Below are positions 29,212 to 38,486 of a stretch of 64,000 bases of DNA, one piece after another. A program made the position numbers and the translations under genes. Within the stretch, counting starts at the first letter, position 1. The number at the start of each line of letters is the position of its first letter. The notes under the pieces were generated by a model that saw nothing but the letters and a program-made list of their open reading frames with translations, did no database searches and was not told where the DNA came from. Source of the DNA: Rhodanobacter sp. MP7CTX1 (GTDB lineage: Bacteria > Pseudomonadota > Gammaproteobacteria > Xanthomonadales > Rhodanobacteraceae); NCBI RefSeq assembly GCF_014205795.1, contig NZ_JACHCN010000015.1:1-64000 (forward strand). Reading direction: 5' to 3'.

Positions 29212-31796
29212 GTGACAACATTGTTATGCCTGCGCATCAATCTCTCGCTCTTGCCTTGATCGAGGCCGTCTTAGCGCTCGCCAGCAGCTCAGGTGAAATG
29301 ACCGCCGTTCCACCGTTTGTCGACCATTGCCGCGTCGGCCTGCGGTGGGTGCTTCCGACGCTGTTACACCTTTTCAATGACACCTCTGACGCCCCTGAAT
29401 GGTTTCGGGCATGTCAGGCCATTGATGAGGAGCCTCTTCTTTTTGAGCTGGACGTTGCACTGAATAAACCGGTCACCTCACCACTACGAATGCATGGCTG
29501 GTATTTCAAAGAGCCTCTGCTCTGCGCGCTGGCAACGCCACTGACCTACGTCGATCCACCCGTGCACGGCGCGTTGATCGCCACGATCCTAATGGCGCGA
29601 ATGAGATCGCCCGATGTCTTCACTGACGAGCGCTGCTACAAGGTCGGGTTAGAACTTCGTCGCCTCGCTGAGCCACCTCGGTCCGGGAGCGGCTTTGCGT
29701 ACGCGCCGCCGGCGGATCTGGAGACCTTGAATTCGGTAGCGGCTATCGTGCAATGCCTGCCCGTCCAAGGCGACACCCGTGATGACGAAGAGGTATTTTC
29801 CAGCACCAATGGCGCTCAAGATACCCTGATAGCGCTTGGAAAACTGCTACACGATTCGGCCCGAAGAAACGTCAATGCGGACCGGCCTGGGGTCTACGGC
29901 ATCCAGCGTGGCATGCGAGGTCCGAGAGTCGAAGCCGACGGATTGGAGGATTGCGAGGATCTTCGCCAGTACCTGTACGTGTCCAGCCAGGACGAAGACG
30001 CGGCCGATGGCCATCATGGCAATCTTCCACCTCGCGTGCTTACCCGCTCTCCAAGCCTCGACCAAAGTGAGGATGAGGGCGATGAGTGTGATGCCGCTGA
30101 CTGGGCATCTGAAGCCGAGGACGAGGGCAATGAGTGTGACGCCACTGACTGGGCATCCGAAGGCGATGCTGACCAACCGGCCAGCGATGGCGATCGTTGG
30201 CCCATAGGTTCCGCTCGTGTAGAGATCCGACTATCCCCCAGCGCAACTGCCAATGAGCGACGCGCCGCCATCGCCCTGGCAGAGCGTCCAGCCACGCACT
30301 CGCAGGAGGATCTCGATACAGGAGGGGAGGATCTCTGGATTCGCGCGCAAAAGACGGATCTCGGGCTGGGGCCGCTCTGGTGGGATGCACCTAGAAGCTC
30401 GCCCTATACGAAGCTCTCGCTAGTCCTCGTCACCGTGCTTGGCGTAGGCATCCGGCAACTAGCGCGAATCGCGCTGCATAGCCCACGCAACCGGACGCAG
30501 TCGGGGTTACGTATTTATCGCTGCAATGGGGACATCACCGCAACGCTGCAAGTACCTCTCCCCACGTTGGCTGCGCCGTTTGCCATGTCGCAATGCGACC
30601 CAGACTGGCTGCACTCCAGCCTCGAGCGCATCGTGCTGCCCATCCACCCGACCATAGCTATCTGGCTCGCGCATACCCTCATCGAAGTCGGTGCCCGTTG
30701 GGAAAGCGATGACAACGAAACGTCACACCTGGTGAAAATGCCTAGCCATAGGTGGGCGCACACAATCGATGAGATGGCCAAACGTCTGGCGACTGCCTAC
30801 CCCGGTATGCGCGCCACTGCCGGCAACACTATGGGTATGCATCTGGCCGCGCTGACCCAGGCCGGTACGACTGACCCGGGGCTTGCGTGCCTGGTGGCCC
30901 CGTGGTTGTTCAAGGCCGCAAGCACGCAAGCGATTTACACCAACGTCCCCAGGTCCCAGCTTGCGCGGATTTTCATAAATACCCAAGTCAAGGCATGGCA
31001 GGCGTTGTGCGGAGAAAAACTTGACCTCCCGACGCCTGACATCACTCCACTTGAGGGACGGGTCGGTTCCCGTCGTTGCCTAACGCCTGAGGCGGTTCGA
31101 AAAGGTCACTCCCTTCTCAAGGGAGACGCCAAACGCGCCATGCAATTAGTTGTTCGCAGTGGAAGGGATGCTGCTTCACGGATCAATACGGCGGTGTTGC
31201 TGACCGTTTTCGAACTCACTGCAGGACGTGCGCTACGGGCTCGTCGCAATATTTGGCGCAAAGGGACAACACTTTCCATCACGAGTGACTATTGGACCTT
31301 TGCAGACAAAGGGAACCACTTGCGTTCGCTGCCGCTGGACGACATCGACCACATGGGGCTCTCGCGCTTGGCCGATGCCCTGCGCGACGCACACCATCCG
31401 GACCTCGGCGACGAGGTCCGTAAATCACTCGCCGCAGCCGAGCGAACCTTACGCGGAGAAAACACCGGCGCTCGGTCCCCACCGATGGGACAACTCATTG
31501 TGCAGAAGGGTAAGTGGCTCTGGCGTCCTGTATGCATGGCTGATCTGCACAATGCGTGGAAGGCACACGGTGAACGCATATCGCCAGCGGGCCTGCGTTA
31601 CGCCGCCCGTTCGGTCCTCGCCGAGGGCAACTACCCGCCAGCGGCCATCGATTCGCTACTGGGTCATCACGCATGGGGCCGAGAAGACTTTCGGCCACTG
31701 CACCATTCCAGCGGCCCCCTTCTGCGCGACACAACCATGCCACTCATCCGTCACCTCAGGAATGTTTTCCTGAATCCCCATCGGACCGACGAATGA
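29208..31796 (+). CDS. Large tyrosine-recombinase-like protein with degenerate catalytic site
   Basis: 862 residues. About 640 N-terminal residues of unknown fold include an acidic tandem repeat (EDEGDECDAADWASE and EDEGNECDATDWASE). The C-terminal domain, about residues 640-850, follows the tyrosine recombinase plan: Arg in LTAGRALRARRNIW (Arg674), a Lys/beta segment (FADKGNHLRSLPL), LRY (Arg797) and LLGHH. The catalytic His of the HxxR box is replaced by Ala (SPAGLRYAA) and the nucleophile position reads Phe (HAWGREDFRPLH), so strand cleavage by this subunit is unlikely. The ATG at 29208 is chosen because it overlaps the upstream stop. A structural or regulatory partner of the third gene is the best guess. 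Confidence 0.75.
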   Translation: MSDNIVMPAHQSLALALIEAVLALASSSGEMTAVPPFVDHCRVGLRWVLPTLLHLFNDTSDAPEWFRACQAIDEEPLLFELDVALNKPVTSPLRMHGWYFKEPLLCALATPLTYVDPPVHGALIATILMARMRSPDVFTDERCYKVGLELRRLAEPPRSGSGFAYAPPADLETLNSVAAIVQCLPVQGDTRDDEEVFSSTNGAQDTLIALGKLLHDSARRNVNADRPGVYGIQRGMRGPRVEADGLEDCEDLRQYLYVSSQDEDAADGHHGNLPPRVLTRSPSLDQSEDEGDECDAADWASEAEDEGNECDATDWASEGDADQPASDGDRWPIGSARVEIRLSPSATANERRAAIALAERPATHSQEDLDTGGEDLWIRAQKTDLGLGPLWWDAPRSSPYTKLSLVLVTVLGVGIRQLARIALHSPRNRTQSGLRIYRCNGDITATLQVPLPTLAAPFAMSQCDPDWLHSSLERIVLPIHPTIAIWLAHTLIEVGARWESDDNETSHLVKMPSHRWAHTIDEMAKRLATAYPGMRATAGNTMGMHLAALTQAGTTDPGLACLVAPWLFKAASTQAIYTNVPRSQLARIFINTQVKAWQALCGEKLDLPTPDITPLEGRVGSRRCLTPEAVRKGHSLLKGDAKRAMQLVVRSGRDAASRINTAVLLTVFELTAGRALRARRNIWRKGTTLSITSDYWTFADKGNHLRSLPLDDIDHMGLSRLADALRDAHHPDLGDEVRKSLAAAERTLRGENTGARSPPMGQLIVQKGKWLWRPVCMADLHNAWKAHGERISPAGLRYAARSVLAEGNYPPAAIDSLLGHHAWGREDFRPLHHSSGPLLRDTTMPLIRHLRNVFLNPHRTDE

Positions 31797-34700
31797 CTTT
31801 TGTTGTCGCAGACGATGTCCTGGCCCGCATGTCCGTTTCCGAAGAACTCGCCCAGACAATGCGTCAGGTGGCCATCGAGATGGCCGATTTCTTCGAGCAA
31901 CTGGTCGCCAGGCGCGGTACGCTTGAGCTCAGGCATCTGTATAACCGTGAGCATACTTGGCGCAAACACCATCCCCACGTTGAGCACCCCAGGCTGCGTC
32001 AGTTGATGCTGGTGGTACATGAGGTCGTGGTACCTGCGGACTACCCCGGCATCGATGTCCCCGGCCCGCTGACGGATTATCATCCGACGCCGAGCCCACT
32101 GAGCTCGCCATGCCAGCGAGGAGCGGCGGTCGCAGACCGCTTGGAAAAGCGCTATGTCGCCTGGCGGTTGAAGCTGCCGCCCGCCGAACTCACGCCGGAC
32201 TTGGCCGCTGCAGAAATATTGTTTCTCTGCGTCTGTCGAGGTGGCCTGGTTATGGAGACCACGCTGGAAGCGCTAGCACGAATGCCTCTGAAAACACTGA
32301 TCCGTGATGACATCCCTCAGGGAGATGAATCGGTGGCCCTTCCGTGGATCGTACCGCCCCCGGAGGCTGTCCTCGCTCTTCGGGCGTTCCAGGCGCGTTA
32401 TAGAGATCGCGAAACGCTGTTGCGCGACCAGGAAGTGGCCAATGTACTCAATTTCCTGCTGGCCAAGCTAGACGAAAACGTCAATTTGAAGCAGTTCCTC
32501 GATGCGGCAAAGATGCGCGTACGACGCGACGCGCCGGACTGGCTGGTAGAACTTATTCTCGGCAGGGTCACCGACACTTCCTTATTGCCCTCCGCACGGG
32601 CACGCGTGATGTCGGGCTTACCGTTGCTGGTTCATGAGCACCTCAAGGAAGTGAAGGAGCGGAAGGAAGAAATGACGCTGACGAGCGGAAGCTGGTCGGC
32701 TGATCTTCCCGCGGCTCCTGCGGTCAGTAACGTCTTCCTTGAGGGATTGCAAAAGGACCTGAAAGGCAAGCGATCCAACAGGGCGTCCATCATCGACGCA
32801 GTTGACCGGCAGCGCGACGCAGCACCCGACCCGCTGTGCGCATTACTGGCGTCGCTGGCCAAACACTATCTCGACACCTATAAAGCCAAACCAAGCTCGG
32901 TGGCCCGTTACTTGTCCGCCTTGCGTCACGTGCCACATGCCGCAGGCCTGCAAATGCCGTTTGTCTGCAACAAAGAAGGCACGTGGCAGGCGGACCCACA
33001 AAGTTGGGAAAGCATCCTTTTGGCGGCCGCCCACCCACGCCTATCTTCGGACAAACAGACGCCCCAGCAGTTGTTCCGTTTGCACCGCTTCGCCACCCAG
33101 CACTTCCCGATCTTGGAGGAATGCGATCTGGAAGACATCGAAGACCTTAACTTTCCCCACCGTGCCCGCGCGATCGTGGTCACCGATGAGGAGGTGGCGC
33201 GCGCGGTGAACCGCGTGAAGGTGATGAAGCCCACGGAAACTGGAAGCTGCCTTCTGGGGGAGGTCGCTTATGCCTCGGCGTGTCGCTTGCGCGAGCTCAC
33301 GCACGCTCGGCTCAGCGACCTGAAGATCTTTCCCGACGGGCGCCTGACTCTCGAGATCCGCGCACACGCGGACCGTTCTCTTAAGAGAACTTCGAGTCGT
33401 CGAGATATCCCGCTGCATGAGTTGCTCTCCGCCGATCAACGACAACGGTTGCATGCCCATGCGCAGACACTCACAGCACTGGGTCGTCTTCCGACGAAAA
33501 CGTACCTGTTCGCTACGCCTGATCGCGCGCAGGCACCACCCTCCCGGGATCAGCGCTATCAGCTGGTCACCGCGCTTCGTGAGGTCACCGGCGATCCAAA
33601 TATCACATTCCACAGCCTGCGTCACTCTGCGGCCAATTGGCTGATGTTGCAGATGCTCTCCTGGGAGATTCCTGGCATCGGCTCGTTGCCCCTACAAGGA
33701 CTTGACCCCGAGCGCTTCAAACCCTCCCGGGTAGCCAGCCTGGTCCTGACACTGTGCCCTGACGCGGCGCTGGCTCCGCCCAACCGTCTGCCCGCCACGT
33801 GGACGCAGTCATTGGCGCGCCTATTGGGGCACAGCTCACCGCTCACCGGGCTCCACCATTATTTGCATCTTCGCCCGCTCTACCAGGCGTGGGTGCTGGC
33901 CCGCGATCTTAAGGAGTTGCCGACCGAGCTCATCGCGCGTTTGGCTGATCTGCGCGAACGCACTCAACGTCGCCAGATCAAGCAGTGGCGCGAGGCGGCC
34001 TCCACCGGAATTCGGGAGAACGTCACCCGTGCCCAGGCACTGTGGCTCATCCACTGGGAAACCGTTCATGCCAGCGACTTACAGCGCCGCGTACACCAAG
34101 CGACTGCTGATCAGATAGGCCTTAAGGCTCCTCCTCGCGGATCGTTGCGCATCACGACGGTACCCATCGTGTGCCAACTGATAGTCAGCGGCATTCCCGC
34201 CCGGCAAATCGCTGAAGTCATGGGGTGCCCGGATGAGTCCGTGCAGCGCATCTTCGGCGCCCTCCTCCCAAGTGTGAAAGATGCACGCCGCGCACCTGCG
34301 CTATGGATCCCTCGCCTGCCGCAACGCAAGCAAGATCGCGCCGAGTTTATGAAATTGGCCCATGCCATGGATCGCCACAACCCATCGCCTGATGAATACG
34401 ATGCCTTGAGCCGCCTCCTCTACGCGGAAAAGCGCTGGGTGCTTGCCAGCGATCAGGACTGCGTGACGGTACTTGGGTTTCTCTTTCGGGTGCTACCGCA
34501 CGACGCTGTGGTGTTTGTCGAGCTCCAGCGAATCGACGGGCACGAGGTGGACTGCCCACCGACTCAGCGCGAAGACCGGTGGCGCCAGTTGATTGACAAT
34601 CGATGGTGCGATCGACTGCGTGTGATCGCGCATCCAGCAAACGCGGGGCCGAGCTGGAGCTACCGGCCCAAACCATGTGGTCCGGGACCGCAGGTTGAAT

Positions 34701-34882
34701 GGGCTCATCTGCGCATTGGCAAGCTCCCATGGCTCGAAGGGTCTCTCAGCTTCGAGCGTTGCCCCGGTTATACCGTCGCTCTGCAAAGCTTGCGTGTGGC
34801 TCACGATCTCCGCACCCCCATGTGGCGTGCTCCGCGCCGGCTTCTCGTGCCGAGTCTTGCAGACATGAATGACGTTTTGTAA
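31793..34882 (+). CDS. Very large tyrosine recombinase with C-terminal extension
   Basis: 1029 residues. A long N-terminal region precedes a core-binding-like segment (about residues 360-430; KHYLDTYKAKPSSVARYLSALRHV). The catalytic domain spans about 460-700 with Arg in YASACRLRELTHARLSDLK, Lys/beta segment RSLKRTSSRRDIPL, HxxR in FHSLRHSAANWL (about 606), His680 in LLGHSS and nucleophile Tyr690 in LHHYLHL. An insert of about 50 residues separates HxxR from the GH motif. The last 330 residues are not recognised; part of them (TVPIVCQLIVSGIPARQIAEVMGCPDESVQRI) looks like another HTH. The ATG at 31793 overlaps the upstream stop (ATGA). It appears catalytically competent. Confidence 0.8.
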   Translation: MTFVVADDVLARMSVSEELAQTMRQVAIEMADFFEQLVARRGTLELRHLYNREHTWRKHHPHVEHPRLRQLMLVVHEVVVPADYPGIDVPGPLTDYHPTPSPLSSPCQRGAAVADRLEKRYVAWRLKLPPAELTPDLAAAEILFLCVCRGGLVMETTLEALARMPLKTLIRDDIPQGDESVALPWIVPPPEAVLALRAFQARYRDRETLLRDQEVANVLNFLLAKLDENVNLKQFLDAAKMRVRRDAPDWLVELILGRVTDTSLLPSARARVMSGLPLLVHEHLKEVKERKEEMTLTSGSWSADLPAAPAVSNVFLEGLQKDLKGKRSNRASIIDAVDRQRDAAPDPLCALLASLAKHYLDTYKAKPSSVARYLSALRHVPHAAGLQMPFVCNKEGTWQADPQSWESILLAAAHPRLSSDKQTPQQLFRLHRFATQHFPILEECDLEDIEDLNFPHRARAIVVTDEEVARAVNRVKVMKPTETGSCLLGEVAYASACRLRELTHARLSDLKIFPDGRLTLEIRAHADRSLKRTSSRRDIPLHELLSADQRQRLHAHAQTLTALGRLPTKTYLFATPDRAQAPPSRDQRYQLVTALREVTGDPNITFHSLRHSAANWLMLQMLSWEIPGIGSLPLQGLDPERFKPSRVASLVLTLCPDAALAPPNRLPATWTQSLARLLGHSSPLTGLHHYLHLRPLYQAWVLARDLKELPTELIARLADLRERTQRRQIKQWREAASTGIRENVTRAQALWLIHWETVHASDLQRRVHQATADQIGLKAPPRGSLRITTVPIVCQLIVSGIPARQIAEVMGCPDESVQRIFGALLPSVKDARRAPALWIPRLPQRKQDRAEFMKLAHAMDRHNPSPDEYDALSRLLYAEKRWVLASDQDCVTVLGFLFRVLPHDAVVFVELQRIDGHEVDCPPTQREDRWRQLIDNRWCDRLRVIAHPANAGPSWSYRPKPCGPGPQVEWAHLRIGKLPWLEGSLSFERCPGYTVALQSLRVAHDLRTPMWRAPRRLLVPSLADMNDVL

Positions 34883-35002
34883 AGCGTAGCTCGCAGTGAT
34901 ATGGAGGGCCGTCTGCACATAACACAGGGCAAGATCATCCAAGGCATTCTCTGCAAGCCTGCTTCGACGCCATTTAACAGAGCCTCGGATTCGATGCCAT
35001 GA

Positions 35003-35422
35003 TCAAAACGAATCATCAAGCGGCCCCAGAGAGGCGGAAACGAACCTCCCGCCATTCAACACCGCGTTCACTGCTTCGACCAGCTCGTCCCCCGCAGATG
35101 CTTTCACCACATAGCCCTGCCCGACCTCCATCGCTATGCGCGCAAGCGCAATATCCTCATGTACCGTGATGAATACGATGCGAAGCATGGGTTGACGAGT
35201 AAGCATTTCCCGCGCCGCCTGAATGCCATCCATGCCCGGCATGCTTATGTCAGTCACCACCATGTCTGGATGCAATCGAGCCGCCGCTTTGACCAGAGCT
35301 TGGCCATCACCTACAACGGCAACTACCTCGAATGTCTCACCAAGCAGATAACGAAGCTGCGTGGCGATATGCTGATGGTCGTCCGCGAGAATGATTGTGG
35401 CTCGATTCACTATGCTGCCCAC
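35003..35422 (-). CDS. Single-domain response regulator (receiver only)
   Basis: 139 residues forming a CheY-like receiver: acidic pair in IILADDHQH, phospho-Asp in DMVVTDISMPGMDG, Thr in IVFITVHED and Lys in GYVVKASAG. It ends at VSASLGPLDDSF, where a NarL-type regulator would continue into its LuxR HTH, so it is either a natural stand-alone receiver or a truncated one. It is the last gene of the kinase-regulator run, 119 bases after the full-length regulator. The start is a GTG at 35422; a GTG at 35410 is also possible. It may compete for phosphate from the kinase. Confidence 0.85.
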   Translation of the reverse strand: MGSIVNRATIILADDHQHIATQLRYLLGETFEVVAVVGDGQALVKAAARLHPDMVVTDISMPGMDGIQAAREMLTRQPMLRIVFITVHEDIALARIAMEVGQGYVVKASAGDELVEAVNAVLNGGRFVSASLGPLDDSF

Positions 35423-35540
35423 TCGTCATGAATGATGAATTGTGACGAGTCTCGTTCGTGGGCGAACTCCCTGCTAGAGAAATTGAACTGAATTTAGCTA
35501 GGTAAAAATACCGCTCCGGACTAAGCACAATCCGCAAGCT

Positions 35541-36212
35541 TCAAAAGAGAAGGCCGAGCTCCTCGGACCGACGTACCAGTTCGAGCGTCGTATGCACGCC
35601 AAGTATCTGCATCATCGTGTATTTGTGCGCCTCAACAGTGCGCACTGAAACTCCAAGATCTCCGGCGATCTGTTTCGATCTGAGACCTCGCCCAACAAGC
35701 CGCAGCACCTCACGTTGCTTGGCCGTCAGACTATTCAACTCATACAAATTGCCACTGACGAATCGCGCGCCCAATGATGGCGTCACATAGGTACCCCTAA
35801 GCAGCACTTGGCGCACCGCGGTGAGCAAGTCTTCACCAGCTGAGCACTTTAATACGTAACCATTGGCGCCAGCGCTCATTGCCGATACGGCGAGAGCTGG
35901 TTCGATGTGCATGGTCAGAAAGATAAAGGGCACGCTACTGCCTTCGGCACGTACCTGCTTAAGCACCTCCAGGCCATTGCAGCCCGGCATGGTGATATCC
36001 GAGATGACCAGATCCGGCGAATGCCGATGTATGGCATTGATGAGAGCCGGTCCGTCGACAACGATTTCGAGAAGGTCAAAATCATCTTCAAGCAGGCGTT
36101 TGATGCCTTCGGCGACAATGCGGTGATCGTCTGCCACTAGGATCCGGGAACGCTGTCCCCCTGATATCTCGGATAGTGCAATGGATACGGTGAAATCGGG
36201 ATGCGTATGCAT
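35541..36212 (-). CDS. NarL/LuxR-family response regulator
   Basis: 223 residues. The N-terminal receiver has the acidic pocket (ILVADDHRIV), phospho-Asp in DLVISDITMPGCNG, Thr in FIFLTMH and Lys in GYVLKCSAG. The C-terminal LuxR-type HTH reads LTAKQREVLRLVGRGLRSKQIAGDLGVSVRTVEAHKYTM. The ATG at 36212 lies inside the kinase gene, a 76-base overlap, which indicates tight co-expression with the kinase as its cognate partner. Target genes are not known; the adjacent recombinase operon and CadD-like gene are the neighbours to consider. Confidence 0.93.
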   Translation of the reverse strand: MHTHPDFTVSIALSEISGGQRSRILVADDHRIVAEGIKRLLEDDFDLLEIVVDGPALINAIHRHSPDLVISDITMPGCNGLEVLKQVRAEGSSVPFIFLTMHIEPALAVSAMSAGANGYVLKCSAGEDLLTAVRQVLLRGTYVTPSLGARFVSGNLYELNSLTAKQREVLRLVGRGLRSKQIAGDLGVSVRTVEAHKYTMMQILGVHTTLELVRRSEELGLLF

Positions 36213-37756
36213 ACTTTTGTCCCCTTTCCCAAGCCGGTGCGAATGTCGAAGCTACCCCCCAGTAGCTTTGCCCTCTCATCGATACTTACCAAGCCCAGAC
36301 CAGGCATTTCAGCCTCGCCCGATTTTCCCGCCTCAAATCCTCTGCCATCGTCAACGACAGTTAACTCCGCAAACGAACCTCCAACTTCCAGGGACACCAC
36401 AATATGGTGCGCGTCCCCATGTCGAATCGCATTGCTGATCGCCTCTTGCGCTGCACGATAAAGACATAGAGCGGCCTCGTCATAAAGTAGATCCGCCTGC
36501 GCAGATATATGCGATTCGATCTCACGACCTTCCATCCGTCCGTGGGTCACGCCGAGCTCATTCAGAGCTGCCACAAGCCCCGTTTGGCGCAGCATGGTTG
36601 GATGCAGCTCGTGCGAAATATGGCGTAGGTCCTTCGATAGCGAGATCAGTTCGTTCTGGACCTGGCTGATGTCACCGCGCAACGCGGGATCGGCCCGGCG
36701 GCGCAGCGCGCTGAGCTCTATCGAGGACGACGCGAGCCGCTGGCTTATGTCGTCATGCAAGTCACGAGCGATCCGCGTGCGTTCCTGCTCCTGTGCCGCG
36801 ATCAGCCGCAGAGCGAGATCATGCACCTCACGATGCTTGCTAACCAACGCTTGCTGCCCGGATCGACGCTGTTCCATCAGCGTAGCCAACAGCAACGATG
36901 CCATGGACAACGTAAGCGTCCAGAGCTGAAGACTTAGTGCAGGGTGTTCGACGCCCTGCTCCATGAATGGGCCGAAGCCCGCAAGGTTCATATGGGCGGC
37001 GATAACCGCAATCGCCAGCAACATGAGGCAAATCCCAGGCATGCGCAGTCGAAGCGTAGCCCAGATGACGATGAGAATAGGGGCAATCAGCAGCATCGGC
37101 CTGACTATGGGCTGAGTGCCAAATTCTAGCCACGTCCACCAGAGCGCGACGAGCAGAACAACTGCGATAGCCACGGTTGACGAATCCCGCCTGTCGCGCT
37201 GGAACCACCACTTGGGGTTCGCCAGGCTCAGCCAAACGGGCACGTAGAGGACATAGCCTAAAGCGTGGGCGCATACCGTGTTTAGCCACCCACCAATGGC
37301 TACGTCACGCAATGTCGCATAGCTGCTGACAAGATAGACAGCCGTTCCACTGACTAGCGGAAGAAGCACAACCGCCAGTATCAGAAATCCGCCGACCGCT
37401 CTAAAATCTTCAAATGCCGGCATATTTCTCTGCCGGCGCAAGATGAAGTACGCGAAGACAGGCACCACCAAAATGACAGGGAGCGCCGTAAACAACGCTT
37501 GGAGTACTTCTATTTGAAACGTCAACGCAATCGCCGCGAGGCCAGCAAGCATCCCCACGGTGCAAGGCAACCAACTTGCCAACGGTGCACTCAAGAGCGC
37601 GGCGAGCAGCACCGCTCCCGGAAACCAGATCATGGGAATTTCCGAATGAAAGCCCCGTAAGACACCCGAGGCGAGCTGCGCAACATAGCCTCCTGCAAAC
37701 AGGCCTGCGCCCCAGGCAAGCGAAAGAGATGCATCCGCTACAGCCGCCTTTACCAT
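36137..37756 (-). CDS. MASE1-type membrane histidine kinase (NarX/DesK class)
   Basis: 539 residues. Residues 1-300 contain about eight to ten membrane helices in the MASE1 pattern (SLAWGAGLFAGGYVAQLASG; LAVVLLPLVSGTAVYLV). The HisKA_3 dimerisation domain follows with the phospho-acceptor His in IARDLHDDISQRL. The ATPase domain has an N box (AAQEAISNAIRHG), G1 box (VVDDGRGFEAG) and G2 (GLGLVSIDERAKLLGG, then GLGKGTKV). The start is the ATG at 37756 because GGAGG lies five bases before it. It is the first gene of the two-component run. The ligand for MASE1 domains is generally unknown. Confidence 0.92.
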   Translation of the reverse strand: MVKAAVADASLSLAWGAGLFAGGYVAQLASGVLRGFHSEIPMIWFPGAVLLAALLSAPLASWLPCTVGMLAGLAAIALTFQIEVLQALFTALPVILVVPVFAYFILRRQRNMPAFEDFRAVGGFLILAVVLLPLVSGTAVYLVSSYATLRDVAIGGWLNTVCAHALGYVLYVPVWLSLANPKWWFQRDRRDSSTVAIAVVLLVALWWTWLEFGTQPIVRPMLLIAPILIVIWATLRLRMPGICLMLLAIAVIAAHMNLAGFGPFMEQGVEHPALSLQLWTLTLSMASLLLATLMEQRRSGQQALVSKHREVHDLALRLIAAQEQERTRIARDLHDDISQRLASSSIELSALRRRADPALRGDISQVQNELISLSKDLRHISHELHPTMLRQTGLVAALNELGVTHGRMEGREIESHISAQADLLYDEAALCLYRAAQEAISNAIRHGDAHHIVVSLEVGGSFAELTVVDDGRGFEAGKSGEAEMPGLGLVSIDERAKLLGGSFDIRTGLGKGTKVCIRIPISPYPLHYPRYQGDSVPGS

Positions 37757-38486
37757 GCATACCTCCATGCGGCGCACGGGGATTGGAAGGGTCCGTGGCA
37801 CGTCACTGCTCAATGACACGCGAACTACGCGTATCGAGGCCGTGGACTCGAACGTCTGGTCTCACCGCCGTGAAGCAAACGTAGAACAATTATCGTAAGA
37901 GTCCTGTTATGACGCCAAAGAAATTACGCCAAGTGTGAGTTCGTAAGTTTTTGTACTTGCTTCTGCCCTTCCCACGCGCGCAGCCTGCAGCAAAAATCTG
38001 CACTGACAAGGGCATCGGGCGCATCAAAGGCCATGGCGGCCTTCGCTTGTTTCTGCGGAGCACAACCGCGCCCATGCCGATACGCTTACTGCGAGCCTTG
38101 ATGGCTATCTCAGTTGCATGAATTCGGTTTCGGCCGGTCTCGGTGCGGGTGGCGCGCGTGGTGCCGAGCGCACGGGAGTCATCCAGGTACTGGAGCGCGA
38201 GCATTTCGCCGTATGCGCATCGAGCTGTTCGACCATCAGCGCGCCATTGCGATGGTCGTCACCGCGCTGCTACCTTTTGTCCCTTGTGGCTCAGCGAGAT
38301 TCCATTAAAACCTTCAGCAAGGAACTTATCGGCTTCTTGTTCTGACTTGCCACTCAAGATTTGTGGCGCCCGAAAGCGATACCTGCCGACAGAACGGCCA
38401 GCCAAAAAAAACTTCCAACTCTTTTCGCGCCTGCAGCTTGCGAATGGGTTTCTCCGTTAAGCTTCAACCAGAAACCAAGGTAGTCG
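37757..38486. other. Long intergenic region upstream of the kinase and CadD-like genes
   Basis: About 730 bases between divergent genes. Several open frames exist, for example 37890-38204 on the minus strand, but none has a recognisable domain, and the different frames look like decayed coding sequence. It should contain promoters for both flanking genes. Confidence 0.4.

Noticed and set aside
28681-34882. Naming the recombinase operon as a GInt ginABCD locus
   Set aside because: GInts have three integrases plus a small HLH protein. Here only two integrase-like proteins are in the operon, they are much larger, and the HTH gene comes first. The nearby minus-strand integrase is not part of the operon.
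37890-38204. 104-residue minus-strand frame upstream of the CadD-like gene
   Set aside because: No recognisable domain, poor start signal, and neighbouring frames look equally plausible; treated as noncoding or decayed.
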